This document shows, in pieces, positions 11,180-23,539 of a DNA stretch of 64,000 bases. The notes under the pieces were generated by a model. The model did no database searches, was not told where the DNA came from, and saw only the letters and a list, made by a program, of their open reading frames with translations. Within the stretch, counting starts at the first letter, position 1. Each line of letters opens with the position of its first letter. The position numbers and the translations under genes are program-made. The stretch is taken from NCBI RefSeq assembly GCF_002878395.1, contig NC_061120.1:114796407-114860406 (forward strand), read 5' to 3'. The stretch comes from Capsicum annuum. Taxonomy: Eukaryota > Streptophyta > Magnoliopsida > Solanales > Solanaceae.

Positions 11180-12500
11180 AAGATGTGTGTTACCGCTACA
11201 CAATATAAGGGTCCTGAGATCAATTCTAAAGAATATGTCATATTTATGGATGACGTAGAGGTCATGGATAGCCTTAAGATATGTTCCTATTAAGAGGTTA
11301 GGATAGGAGGCCTTCTTCTTACCCTATTCCTACTTTCAAGCAAAAGATTCATCAGCTATAACTAGTGGTGGTCTAGGGACTAGGTCCATATCTACCAAGA
11401 TTTCTTTCTTCTTCAGTGCTTACGGATGCTTTGGTTTAGATTTTGGGATTATTTAATGGTGCACTATCTTACGATGCACAATCTATAAATCATATGGTAC
11501 TGAGGCAAAGCTGTAACCTATATTTTTGGCTCCTAAAGTTGATGTCCCTTCTACACCAGTGGTTGCTCCATTAGTAGTTACTCAACTAGTGGTTTCCCAG
11601 CCTACTCTACAGTTGTGTAGTATAAAGTATTGGGTAGCTTCTTGAGATTGACTTCACATAGGCTTTTTGGTGCACCAGGAAAGGATGCTTATGAGTTTTT
11701 GATTACTTGTGAAGATAGGCTCCATATTTTAGGCTAAGTTCAGAATCGTGTTGTGGATCCAATACCATTCATTGGGATTTTTTAGCTAAACATTTGTGGA
11801 GAGGTTATCTTAATTCCAGGCCATCTTGATCTTTTTCTTTTTTATGTACTCAGTTCTTCTAAATCTTTGTAGATATATATGCCTTGCAGTCTTATGATTG
11901 TCTGAGGGATCAGTTCTTAAGGTTGGAGTAGGGCTCCATGGTTGTTATAAAGTATGAGGCTCATTTTTAAGAGTTGGTTAGACATGCTACCTCTTTCCTA
12001 ACTACTGAGTATAATATGGTATGTTGCTTTGATTAGGGTTTGAGACTGCCTCTTGGAATGACTATATAGAGTTTGTTTGATATGGATAGGTCTTTTGTAG
12101 AGGTTTTAGAGAAGGCTTAGGTTATAAAGGAGATAAACAACAAGGCCCAAGGGGGTATAGATAAGAGGCCACAATATTAAGGCAATTATGAGAGTGGTAG
12201 TGGCTTATGATTCATAGGTTTTGGTTCTTGGGTAGGTAAATTTGCATCATCAGTATCAGCCTCAGGTTCAATATAGTGGACACGTTTAGGTGATGCTCTA
12301 GATTACAAATGAAGGTCAGTCTTCTGTTAGTGATCATCCTGGCCAAGGTAGTGGTCTGTCTTCTAGGGGTTTATCTTTTGGTTATTCTAGTTATGGTGGT
12401 TCCCTTGGGTCATCCGAATCTTCTATTTTTGGTGTAGTTTCTAGGGCATGTCATGTTTGTAAAGGTTTTGGGCATTTCATGCGAGAGTGCCTCAGTCGTG
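11180..12500 (+). pseudogene. gag remnant of the family A chromovirus
   Basis: Gag forms the particle that packages element RNA. Near 11655-11740 a frame reads RLFGAPGKDAYEFLITC, a chromovirus gag hallmark; the frame near 11905-12010 reads LRDQFLRLEQ(stop)GSMVV. A zinc knuckle of the form CHVCKGFGHFMREC (CX2CX4HX4C) is intact at 12449-12490. Stops are frequent, for example TAG in a position expected to be Gln near 12117. It is certainly non-functional. Confidence 0.75.
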
Positions 12501-12689
12501 GAGTGATTGTTTCTTCAGCTCAGGGTGTTCCACTTATGAAGGTAGTTTATCGCCTAACTAGAGAATTCATGGTCATAGGCGTAATCCCCAAGATGCTCAT
12601 AGAGGATCTTAGGCAGGTAGGATGGGAGATCAGTCAAGAGCCCAGCCAAGTGGCTAATACAATTAGTTATATTTAGTACCTATTCAACG

Positions 12690-13010
12690 TGAGGTATGTC
12701 GGCAGTTAGTCTTTGTTTTATTAGATACAAATCCACTTAATTTTATATACTTGCTTATTATGCCCTATGGTTAGAGTTATCTTGAGATTCATTAGTTGGG
12801 CCATTATATGTATCTAATCTCATGGGTGATTCTTTAATAGTGTATTAGGTTTTAAGATCATGTGTTGTAACTATGAAATATTTTGATAGTCATGCTAATC
12901 TTATTACATTTGGACAAGGTAGATTTTGATGTGGTTCTGCTCATAAACTGGTTGTCCCACTATCATGTGGTCATGGACTATTTTGCCAAGACAATTACCT
13001 TAGCCATGCT
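12690..13010 (+). pseudogene. Aspartic protease remnant, family A pol
   Basis: The frame near 12710-12750 reads VLLDTNPLNFIY, which aligns with the pepsin-like V(L/F)(L/F)DSGATHSFI motif. The Asp is kept but the Gly of the D-S/T-G triad is replaced by Asn, which should abolish activity. A second piece near 12905-12990 (DFDVVLLINWLSHYHV) corresponds to the DVILGMDWLS-type motif. Frame breaks separate the pieces. Confidence 0.65.
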
Positions 13011-13229
13011 CGGTATACCTTCAGTAGTGTGGAAAGAAGTTGTTAGCCATGAGCCGATGGGGATTATCTTATATGTTTATTTTATGAGTCTTAGATCGAG
13101 GGGTTACGAGTCTTATCTCACTTATATCCTTGATGTTCATGTAGAGATTCCATTGCTTGACTCTATTTTTGTAGTTTATGAGTTTCCTCATTTTTGTATT
13201 CCTCTTTCTCTTACGATTGAGTTTGTTAT

Positions 13230-14065
13230 TGATCTTGAGCTAGGAACCGACATATTTCTATGGCACCTTAATATAAGGCTCATGTTGAGCTTAAGAAGCT
13301 GAATTATAAGGCTTAAGATCTTCTTAGTAAGGGTTTTATTTGACCGAGTATGTCTCCTTAGGGAAATCTTGTGTTGTTCATGAAGAAGAAGGATGGCTCC
13401 ATGTTTATGTATATTAATTATAGGAAGCTTAATAAAGTGATAATGAAGAACCAATATCCTATGCGTCACACTGATGATTTCGTTAACTAACTTTAAGGTG
13501 CAACATTGTTTTCTAAGATTACTTTGAGGTACACTTACCATCAACTAAGGATTCAGGCTGAGGATAACTATTTGACTGCCTGCAGAACCCATTATGGTCA
13601 TTATGATTTCTTAGTGATGTCTTTTAGGTTGACAAATGCCCCAGCCGCATTTATGGATTTGATGAACTGAGTGTTCAGGCCTTATTTGGATTGCTTTGTG
13701 AGTGTGTTCATCGATGATTTCATTGTTTATTAGAGAATTAAAAAAGAGCATGCACAATATTTGATGATTGTGCTCTAGACTTTGTGAGATCATTTACTTT
13801 TTACCAAATTCTATAAATGTGAGTATTGGTATGAGTCTGTGGTATTTCTTAGGAGTCTGTGGTATTTCTTAGGAATGTAGTGACTAATGATGGGATTATG
13901 GTATACTTAGCGAAGATTGAGGCTATTCATGATTAGGCTAGACCTACAACTCCGACTGAGGTTCGTAGCTTTATTAGATTGGTCCTTTACTATAGGTTAT
14001 TCGTTTAGAGTTTTTCTACTATTGCAGCACCTATGACTAGATTTACTCTTAAGGAGGTTCTTTTT
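13230..14065 (+). pseudogene. Reverse transcriptase remnant, family A pol
   Basis: Recognisable blocks in order are LLSKGF (13322), SPWGNPVLF-like, KKDGSM and INYRKLNK (13386-13435), the YHQLRI block (13540), and [15 protein letters not shown] (13623). The catalytic box FIDDFIVY (13707-13730) keeps both aspartates. Several stops, at least one frame change and a 20-bp exact duplication at 13833-13872 break it. The element class is the Ty3/gypsy chromovirus type. Confidence 0.8.
13833..13872 (+). repeat. 20-bp exact tandem duplication in RT
   Basis: gagtctgtggtatttcttag occurs twice back to back. The 20-bp insertion shifts the RT frame (20 is not a multiple of three), so it is a disabling change peculiar to this copy. 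Confidence 0.9.
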
Positions 14066-14149
14066 TAATGATTTGAGGGGTGTGAATCAAGACTTGGGAA
14101 GCTCAAGGAGTTTCTAACTTCATCTTTAATTTTGGCTCTTCCTGTTGAG

Positions 14150-14530
14150 GGTGAGGGATTTACCATAAATTGAGATACTTCTAGTGTTATTTAGGGTTTT
14201 ATGTTGACAGAGCAGGATGCTTTTATTTCTTATACGTGAAGGAAATTGAAGATACATGAGCGCAACTACCCCTCTTATTAGCTAGAGTTGGTAGCGGTAT
14301 TTTTCGCGCTTAAAATTTTTTGGGCATTATATTTATGATGTACATTGTGAGATCTTCATAGATCAACATAGGTTTTAGCATCTAATTACCCAGAGAGAGA
14401 TTAATGCTAGGTAACATAGATGGATAAAGGTTCTTAAGGATTATGATATCTCAATCTTGTAATATTTGGGCAAGGCAAATGTACTAGAAGATGCCTTGAG
14501 TCAAAAGTTTATGAGTATGGGTAGCTTGGC
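14150..14530 (+). pseudogene. RNase H remnant, family A pol
   Basis: It follows the RT remnant. Pieces read KLKIHERNYPSY (14245-14280) and LVAVFFALKI (about 14288-14316), followed by a DYDISI-like segment (about 14440) and a GKANVLEDALSQK-like stretch (about 14467-14508). These are the diagnostic blocks of gypsy RNase H, which removes the RNA strand during element replication. Stops and a frame change are present. Confidence 0.7.
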
Positions 14531-14779
14531 TTGTATTTCTGTTTCTTAGAGGTTATTGGCACCGGACATTTAGTCCTTAGCCAATATTGGTATGATGATA
14601 TTTTTGTAGGAGGGTCCTTACTATTGTTGAGGCAAGGTCCTTGCTATTTACGTAGATTTAGCATTGTGAGTCTGATGATAAGACAGTTTGCTTCATCTGT
14701 GATTTGGTGTAGAGTGGTGAATCCAGGAGGGCTACCATAGATTTCAAGGATTTTTCAGATATGATGGTCACATTTGTGT

Positions 14780-15640
14780 TCTGAGGGTTAATGACTTATT
14801 CAGTCTATCTTACATGAGGATAACAACTCTAGATATTCTATTTACCTAGGTAAAACTAAGATGTATAGAGACTTGATAATCATTACTTGCAAAATTGCAT
14901 AAAAAGTGATGTGGCAGACTTTGTATCTCGTTACCTATGTTTTTAGTAGGTGAAGGCCAAGCATCAGAGACATGGTGGATTGATTCAGAGGTTGCCCATT
15001 CCTGAGTAGAAGTGGGATCGGATTACCATGGGTATTATTAGTGATTTGCGTCGTACTTCCTGTGGTTTCGATGGTATTTGGTCTATTATCGATCGGTTGA
15101 CCAAGTCGGCAAATTTCATTCATCTTCAAATATACTTCAGTGCTGAGTGGTTTGACTATATCTATGTTTGTGAGATAGTCTATTTGTATGATATGCCTAT
15201 ATCAATCATTCAAGACTGGGTTTTAGCGTTCGCTTCTATTTTTTAAGAGATTTTTAGGAGAAGTTGGGTACTCAGGTTGATCTTAGCACATCCTTCCATC
15301 CATAAACTGGTAGGTAGTTGAAGCATACTATTTAGGTTCTCGAGAAAATGCTTCAACCCTATGTTATGGATTTTGGAGGTTAGTGGGAGCAACTTTTATT
15401 ATTGGCAGAATTCGCGTATAATAATAGATACGACTTGAGTATTGAGATAGAACCTTTTGAGGCTTTGTATGGTAGGAAATGTCATCACCGATTAGATGGT
15501 TCATTACTTTTGAGATTAGACCCCGCAGTACTGACTCGCTTCAGGAGTCATTCAAAAGAGTCTGGGTGATTCAGCATAGGTTAAGGGTAGCGTAGAGTAG
15601 CCAGAATGTTTATGAAGATCATAGACCCATGAAGGATGTG
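14780..15640 (+). pseudogene. Integrase remnant, family A pol
   Basis: A damaged zinc-binding region (KMYRDL near 14858, then KAKHQRHGG near 14955) precedes the core. The core reads KWDRITMGIIS near 15011-15045 and SIIDRLTKSANFI near 15082-15120. The Asp of the second catalytic block survives in SIIQDW (about 15205). A block near 15460 (FEALYGRK-like) and the C-terminal RYIGPLKIL (15679) follow. Cysteines of the CXXC pair are altered. Confidence 0.75.
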
Positions 15641-15909
15641 ATAAGGTTAGGGGGATAGGAAAGCTTAGATAGAGATATATTGGACCCTTGAAGATTCTTT
15701 GTATTATTAGTAAGGTAGCTTAGGAGTTAGCCTCACCCCCAGATTTTTCTATTGTCCATCAGGTTTCCGTGTCTCTATGATGTGGTGATACTTTCCTAAT
15801 ACGTCTCAGGTTTTTAGATGGGACTTAGTCCAGTTGGATGAGCAGTTGACCTTTGTGGAGGAGCCTCTGCTTATTCTGGCTAGTGAAGTCAGGTAGTTGC
15901 GCACTAGTG

Positions 15910-16020
15910 AGATTCCTATAGTTAAGTTTTAGCGGTGGAACCTCCTAATAGAGGAGGTGACTTCGGATATCGAGAGCGAGATATGAACCCAATATCCTCA
16001 CTAGTTTGAGGCTTCAGGTA
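15910..16020 (+). pseudogene. Chromodomain-like tail of the family A integrase
   Basis: The frame around 15920-16000 reads RWNLLIEEVTSDIESEI followed by YPH-F. This aligns with the (R)W(R/K)NxxVEExTWE-E-EM...YPxLF pattern of chromovirus chromodomains. Such a domain is thought to direct insertion toward heterochromatin. Confidence 0.65.
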
Positions 16021-16070
16021 CATCTTAATCTATTACTTTGCCAGATAAAAGTTCATTTAGTAGTAGGTAT

Positions 16071-18784
16071 TATAATGACCCTTCAGGTCATTTTACATAT
16101 TGCTGCTTATTTGCATCGTTTAAAGCTTTCCCATAGTATTCCTACATCTTTAGTGACTTTCTGGAACTGACAGTTTGGTTACCGAGCAATTTGTTTGGTT
16201 TTTAGAGCCAATTCCCTTATTTGAAGCCTTCGTAGGTTCAAATTGGCTACTAGGCAAAACTATTAGTCAAAAGACCTCTTATGCCAATATTAATTGTTAC
16301 AAAAGCTCTAGAACGTTGATTACAGTCTAGGAGGGCCTTTGGTATGGGTCCCAAGGCTCTCAGGCTCATTTTGAGCTATTAGCCCAAATTAAGAACAATG
16401 GCAAGTGGGTGTGGGATCCACTATTACTCAAAACAACTTAAAAGGGAAATTTTTACCGTGCCATTAAATTTAAAATATCTAATTTGATAAAATAGTATAG
16501 TCTATTTGTGTATACGAGATTTTGGATGAATCCCAAGGGGTAGGCGGAGACTATGAATTTATCTAAGTCACAGTTGATGTTGGTTCATATAAATGATTTC
16601 TTTGATTGCTAAAGTTATCTAGCATACCACAACAAGTATTTCTTAGAAAACAAAGTTTCACTTAAGAAAATTGCTTGGCCATGGGGAAAGTATCATATAT
16701 GACATACTATTATTGCGTATACGAAATCTGCTTAGCTAGCCATATATCGCATAAGTGATTGGTTGATCGCGTAAGCTATATGGGTGTTATAGCATAAGTA
16801 TCTCTTAAGCAACTCGAAGTTTGTTTGAGCGATAACCGTGCACATGCAAAGGGTATAAATACCCCACTTAGCCTATTTTTTCTCTATTCTTTTTACATTA
16901 CCAAGATATGAGAACCCTTAAAAGTAAGAAAGCTTGGAGGAAGAGATATGTGGGTGATCTTGGAGCTTGTATAAAGTTCATTTACACGATTTTCCATTAG
17001 ATTGGACGTAAGATTCCATTATTTTCTTGGTTAATTTTTCCATAGTTTTTCTAAATCCCAAAAAGTTTGGTGACTCAATTTTGGTAGCATTGGATCTCAA
17101 AATTCGCCCATTTTTTAGGATAAATGTTCATTGAGTATAGGGAGACATTGTGTTGTATTTGATTTTGGAATTCTATAAATGGGCCCTGCATGGAATTTTA
17201 CATAATTTTTGGACCCAAAGAACTATAGTGCAATATTAACACTGTTCTCATCTTGGTGAGTAAAATGTGATTTTGACAGTGTGGCACCCTGCTGAAGCTT
17301 CTCAAAAGGGAAAATTGGTGGTTTAGCAGATTCGTTAGGCTTTTCTTCTGCATCTAGGTAGGCTAGGTTTACACTCTTCATAAACTGAGCTATTTTATAG
17401 TATTATTATGATACTACGCTAGATTTAGGGGGGATTCAGGTGTTGGTGGTATTATCATAAATATTTTGATTAGTCGAACTATTTAGGCTATCTTTAAACT
17501 ATAATTTAAGTGTAATTGACTTAGTTACTCATGTTTTTGGTATAATTTCTATTTTGGGGAAAATTAAGTCTAGTCTGGGTAGAATATGCTTTATTATTGA
17601 TTCAGGGATTAGAAGTTGGCCCATCCAGCCCACCTTAGGCAAAGACCTAAGATAATTTTGGTAGACCTTTATACATTTATTTTACATTTCAAAAATCTAT
17701 TAAGTGATTGAAAAGGTTAAATACTTAGCGATTTTATTTTATGATCTGATGTTATTTATGGTAAAACCCATCGACTGATTATGATATTCGCATCCATTCA
17801 TATCTGGTAGTTGATAATATGAGCACTGTTTAAAGTATATCAGCTAATTATGATATTGATGGTATGTGCATCGGTTCAAGTCCGATAGTTTATTATGTTA
17901 TCAATGATATGAGCACCAGTTTAAGTCCGACAACTAATTATGATTTTGATGATATGAGCACCAGTTCAATTCCTGCAATTGAAATTTATTTATGATGTGA
18001 AATGGAAAAATGGATTTTTGGTTATGGCAGGATAGTTAGTAGATTAGGGTTACCCCGTTATTTACTTTCCTTTGATTGTACCCTCTAGGCTTATAGGAAT
18101 TTGCATTGGGTTATTTACTTTAATGCACATTTTGGATTATGGGGGCCAATTTAATAGATATACTTGTGTAATATTCAGATTACTATTTCAGATTTATTGA
18201 TTTATTTATGCACGACAGTGTTGGAGTTTATTTCTAGATTTTCCTATTTACCCTGACTTAGTTTTCTTTATTTCTCATTTATTTTACTTATATCATAATT
18301 TAGCTTAATCGGCTAATGATGCCTACTGAGTACCGATGGTTTTGATACTCAGAGTACAATTCTCAACCTTTTTTGTGTAGATCTGAGTACTAGTTGTCCC
18401 CACTCATTCATCGTTTGTGATGTTATTAGATTTTTGAAATTGGGTAAGCTTTTGGAGTCGAAGTTACCCCTTTTCCCTCTATTTATCTATGTCTAGTCTT
18501 TTGTTTCTATGACAGATTTTTTTGTTTATTTAGGGATTTGTTGTACAATTGTAGTTTCTCTTGTACAGACATAACTATGTTGTGGAATTTTTGTCTATGT
18601 TGTATCTATCTTATGGATTATATTTATCGTGTTGTTATCATTTCACGTCTTAATTATGTTGATTCTGGCCTACTACGCTAGTTTCTTCTAAATTAACCCA
18701 TTGTCTATATCTTCAAGTTGGTTTGGCTTACTTATTGGCGAGGTATAATAGGTTCCATCATGAATCATAAATTGAGTCTTGGCA
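16071..18784 (+). mobile_element. Family A 3' LTR
   Basis: It opens TATAATGACCCTTCAGG (TG mutated to TA) and ends near gagtcttggca. It keeps the order palindrome cluster, TATA (16854-16861), 46-bp array (17768-17982) seen in the 5' LTR. No convincing polypurine tract is visible just upstream; the sequence there is heavily mutated. Confidence 0.8.
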
Positions 18785-20317
18785 AAGGCAGTCATTTTCA
18801 TAAAATTGGTTTTACACACATTCAATCCATATAAATATATTTAACACCTTCCATTCCTAACAAAATCCATCAATAAAGTGTATTTTCCAGACAAATACTT
18901 CTAACACAATGGGATCAGAATAAGACATTACTGTGAATAATCAACCCAAACTATGGACCAAGACAAGCAATAATTTAGACTCCAACCCATATGCCATGAC
19001 ATCAAAGAATTCCCCTATTACTTAGTATATGCAATGGAATCTAGTACTGGGACTTAATTAATTTCTCACCTTCACAATGAAGCAAGGTATGTGCATTTGA
19101 TACCATAGGAGTGCCCTTATTTTCTGTGCTTAAACTCTCTAACGGACAAGCTCGGATCAATACATGTCTTTCCTAGGCTTGTAATGTAATCTTGGGAACA
19201 AAGTATGATAAATTTGGGTACAGTGACTTATTCCTCCAGGCACTACAAAACATTTGGATCCACTTACCTACTTCCCTTAATTTCTCCTTTTTTCATATAT
19301 TTTTATTTTATTCTGGATTGTGAGTGCAGTTTTACTTTCACAACATCTTTTTTTTTCCTTCTTTTCTCTCCTTTTCTCTTTTTATTCTCTTTTTTTGCAA
19401 TTGAATCCTTTAGTACTTTTACTACGAATTCTCCATACCCAATTTCTATGCATCCCTATGCAATAGCCATCCTCGACTTAGGTGATGTGTCTGAGCTGAT
19501 GTACATAGTGTCCTAGGAGAGACCAGGTCTAAAGAAGGTTCATCTTAAAGACTTAGGAAGGTGAATTAGTTAGTTCTAAATGGGTTCTTTTAGCCTCAGA
19601 AATTGTATTTGGGGGATAGATGATCATTTGGTCAGTTAATTTTTTTAATAAATGTCCTAAGATCCTTTTCAAACCTATCCTATAGGTTTTAGCTATACCA
19701 ACTGGGAAATTTCTATATCGCATATACAAACCACCTAGGTAGAAACCTTACTTATTCATGGCATAGGCATTTTACCTATGTCACTACCTTATTAAGTATA
19801 TCTAAGGTTTATCAGGTTGTCCTATTAACAATTCTAATGTCATCTCTAGATCCTAACACTATTATAACATAGTACATGCAAGCACTCCAAAAACAAAATT
19901 AGAGGGGCTATCATTTCAACTACATTGAAAAATATGCTATCATGCACCTGAGACAACATTTATTAAATTATTCTAAGTTACATACCACTAACACAACTAA
20001 ACAACAGTAAAATAATAAAACATCTAAACATACTTTTTCTAACAATGATAGTGTAGTCGAGGAAAAAGAAATACGACAATTAAAATCCTCATTTGTGGTA
20101 CACACCCATCCTACTTTGATATTATGCAATGTCCCATTGCACAAAATTATGGAATGTAATGTTAGGGTTAGGGACTTACCTATGGTGCTATAGGAACCAG
20201 TAAATCTCTAATCTTAAGGGGATAGGTATAGGTCTTTAGCCTATTCCATTGCTTTCATGTCCATGATTGTGGCTGGGAAACTCATAGACCAGTTGGCATA
20301 GGTAGATGTCGGTGCAC
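18785..20317 (-). mobile_element. Athila interior, downstream non-coding part
   Basis: Athila sequence resumes here after the family A element. It contains T-rich, low-complexity runs (19270-19400) that create a spurious plus-strand ORF. I recognise no conserved protein block. By position it is the 3' untranslated region of the Athila element on the minus strand. Confidence 0.45.
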
Positions 20318-22153
20318 TCAATGTATCGGGGGAAACCTCTGTACCCCCCAAAACATACAAACCTTAAATTGTGGTAGGTAGTATCTTATTACTCTCTGGA
20401 ATAGTTGCCTCAGAGGTCTATCCAACTTCTCTCTCCTTTTCTCTCCTCTCCTTCTACTTATTTGACCTTTTTTCCCATCTTTCTCAAGCTCATCTTTCTT
20501 TCTCCTTGTATGAGTATCCAAGTTATGTCCCTCTTTCTTAATATTTGTATCATAAAAATCTGACATAAGATTATAAAGATCAAGCATTAAGGACTCTATA
20601 CCATCATCAGAGCTTTCAATGAAGGCATAGGTGGTGGTGGAAGAGGTATAAGACCACTCTCTCAATCAACACCTTGATCATTTCCTTTAATTATGTCAGC
20701 TTTGCTTGAATGTTTGTCAATTCAGGTTCTATAACTACATCCATCCTAGTCATCATTAGACTCTCAAAGCTATATTTTTGTGTTTGGAGAGTCTGTACAA
20801 CACCTTGTTTCTCATCACTAACATAGGGTTTATCCTAACCTCAAGATTCTTTATTCAAGCTTTATGTAGTAGTAGGCTCAATATAATCTCCTCTAACTGA
20901 AATGTTTGAATCAATGTATAACCTATGGAAACCCATGTTCAACTGTTAATGGATGTCAGTGGTGTTGAGGATGAAGAGGCAACAAAATAAGACATTGGTA
21001 TATCACTAGTTAGGGCAACCCAAACTACATAAAGAATCTCCTAGCCTCTTACAGATGTAGCTGGGTTGTGCATATCTTTTATCTATGACATGTCAATATA
21101 TTTTATTATCTAAATTAGCCGGTCCACTAGAATAATAATCTAGACCTATAAATTTCACATCAAGTAAGTGATAAGATAGGGGATGGGTAAAGTTTTGCTG
21201 AACTAAAGCATCTTATCTAAAATCTCTTCTAAATGATCTGCGGGATATTCAAATCCACTCATGCAACTAGAGACGCTACCATAAAGGTGTTGGTTCACCC
21301 AATGTGTTTTAATTGTTTGTCGGTGCAACTCTGTACCTAACAACCGACCACCATTCCTTTGCAGCATAATTCAAGTTATTTTTATTTATAGTTGCCACGT
21401 TGAACTATAGGGCATTCTCTCCTACTTTAATAATGTGGCTAACCATCCACCTTTAGTGCATGCCCTTATACTTGTAGTCAATTTCTTCACTCTTTTTTAG
21501 ATTATTTTTTCAAAAATTATTTTTTAGGGTCTCCTCGACTGGTACAAATGCCTCTTCGAATAAGTCCCTAGATATGGACTAAACAGAGATGTTAACCTCT
21601 ACATCTCTAACCTGAGTAGTAACAAGGCATGGCTACTTATTTATGTATTTCCCTTTCCCCAAAGGAGTTATACTTTTCAGCATCACCACATAGTTGGCAT
21701 AAATCTCCCACTCTAACTTCGGCACATACCACCTGACATCCACCCATGCTAATATATTTCAATCCTAATCACTAACTACAAAACCTTCTAGAGTGACTTA
21801 GTTAGTACCTGTAGCTCCTCCTTAATGTTTCTCTTGTTTTTACCATATTCAACGCACCATCAATGTAATGGTCCCATGAATTAGTGACTAACCATCTTCT
21901 CAGATTAGATCCTCCCGAACCTAGTGCAGCAGTAGTAAAATTAGAGATTTCAATGATGGTATCGTCCTCCTTCTTCGAAGATCTTGATCTTTCTCAGCTT
22001 TACCCTTGCCATGTTAAGTGCCTTGCCTTTCATATTCAAACTGGAAAAGGTTGATAGGGGTAGCTTTCTTGACAAAGGCCATAGATGTTGCGGCCTTTGT
22101 GTGCTAATTTTCCTTTGATTGCTTTCGTATGTTCCGAGATAAGTGTTGCTCAT
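20318..22153 (-). pseudogene. Athila additional (env-position) ORF remnant
   Basis: Downstream of pol on the minus strand, frames read WEIYANYVVML near 21690, AAKEWWSVVRYRV near 21350, and a basic start-like segment MARVKLRKIKIF near 22010. These resemble the 'putative plant transposon protein' domain of the extra ORF that Athila/Tat elements carry in the position of a retroviral env. No signal peptide or membrane span is visible, so I do not call it an envelope gene. A Lys/Glu/Arg-rich segment occupies 20420-20560. Stops and frame shifts are numerous. Confidence 0.55.
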
Positions 22154-23377
22154 TTATTGAACTTATAGTAAATTTCACCTCAGTCCTACTTGAGGAGTAG
22201 AACTAACTCTTTGATACTGGAGTCATGTCCTTAGGTTCCCTCTTCTTTGAGATTATTTTGGCCAGCTTGTGCTGAGCCTTTGGTATTTTTCTACATATAT
22301 CGGAAGAAGTTAGAACCAATTTTTTGAAAAATCTAAGCATGGGGAAAGTATATCATACATCCCTTCCTTCGATTGTGCAATGAAGGTAAGAGCATGCCTT
22401 CTTATCGTAGAAAGGATTCATGAGATCTACAAACTATGTCACATCAGACGAGTTCATACCATGATCACATTTTGATCTCTTGATCGTGAGATGTATTAGT
22501 TTGATAAACTCCTGAGGCTTAACACAAGATATTCCACCAATCCAACCTATGATCACTGATCCAACCTACAATCATAGGTTGTGTTATTGGATTCTGCATT
22601 ACTGAGCGGATTTACGTCTAAACTCATTGAACCCAAATTGACCCAATTTCGATCTACACTGACCATTAATATACCAACATTGGTTATTCAAGAATTCCTC
22701 ATTACATGCATCAAATTTAAACAACTTATCTATGTAAAAGTTAACCAAAGTGAAAACTAAGGTGAAATACTTATGAGATGTTGATGAGAATAGCAAAAAC
22801 ACAAGGAATTTATTTGTGAATCAAAAGAAACACATGGTTTAGCCTTGGGGTTAATTAGGGTTTGATTTTTTTCTCAAAACTCTTTGAAATATTGAAAAGG
22901 AAAATGGCTATATTGTTTGAGGGTTTTATATGTTAACTCCCTAGATAAGTCGGGTCATAGGTCAAGAAACAGAAGGGCTTACTCAGATGACTCAATAGTA
23001 CGATATAGGTTTGATACCACAATAGTGTGTTCCTTATATGTCAAGTGGTTAATGAAAAACATACCTAGGAACTTGTGAAGCTTAAGGAAAATTGTGATAC
23101 TTAACCATGAGTTGTAGGTTAGTAATCAGACAATTAGTTTTATAATTAAGGAATCTTGGTATGATCTTGATAACCAAACATTTGATAGATATGAGATATC
23201 TATACCTCAATACTTTTCTCAAAGGTATTCAGACAACTGTACACACGATCATGGGTTCTTCCTACAATCGTAAAATCCCCCAGAAATTTCATACTGTAAG
23301 AAAATTTAGCATCTGCTTTTCTTTTGTTATCCTTGCACTATTAACAAACATTACCCTATATAATATATAGTACAAAA
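22154..23377 (-). mobile_element. Athila spacer between pol and the additional ORF
   Basis: No convincing coding block is seen. AT-rich sequence on the minus strand separates the conserved hairpin (23378-23395) from the additional ORF. Small reading frames on both strands are unsupported. Confidence 0.4.
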
Positions 23378-23395
23378 CATGGGTTTCCTCCCATG
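23378..23395 (-). repeat. Conserved Athila hairpin downstream of pol
   Basis: On the minus strand CATGGG-AGGAAA-CCCATG forms a perfect 6-bp stem with a 6-base loop. The non-autonomous element at 46704 carries CTTGGG-AGGCAA-CCCAAG at 48958-48975. There the second stem pair has changed on both sides, and flanking bases are also alike (aatcaagcgctt versus aatcaggctctt). Confidence 0.75.
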
Positions 23396-23539
23396 AAGCG
23401 CTTGATTCAACATCGTGGCACAACCTAACTCCCTTGACTATGTAGACTTTGTTAGGTTTAATTTTTTGCATGGCCTTATTACCTCAGTGCTTTCTACATA
23501 GTGTTTGAACCGCTAGACATTTACCTTGAACAAGCCAGT

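Larger units (their letters stand above)
8208..18784 (+). mobile_element. Family A chromovirus (Ty3/gypsy, Tekay/Del-like), nearly full-length
   Basis: Two related LTRs of about 2.7 kb flank a 5.1-kb interior. The interior holds, in order, a tRNA-Met-type primer site, gag with a CCHC knuckle, protease, RT, RNase H, integrase and a chromodomain-like tail. The reading frame is broken throughout, and many stops are TAG or TAA where related proteins have Gln. The LTRs differ at many positions, so the insertion is old. It sits in the 3' tail of the Athila element. I could not identify its target duplication. Confidence 0.85.

Noticed and set aside
13188..13544. 118-codon minus-strand ORF
   Set aside because: It is the antisense shadow of the family A RT region, which carries the clear plus-strand blocks.
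19205..19516. 103-codon plus-strand ORF as a small secreted protein gene
   Set aside because: It is Phe/Ser/Leu-rich because of poly-T tracts, lies inside the Athila interior on the wrong strand, and has no recognisable domain or promoter.
20318..22153. A true retroviral envelope gene
   Set aside because: No signal peptide, furin-like site or membrane span is visible; the fragments look like the unrelated plant-transposon-protein domain.
23161..23471. Overlapping short ORFs on both strands near 23.3 kb as genes
   Set aside because: They lie in the Athila spacer around the conserved hairpin and show no domain, start context or conservation.
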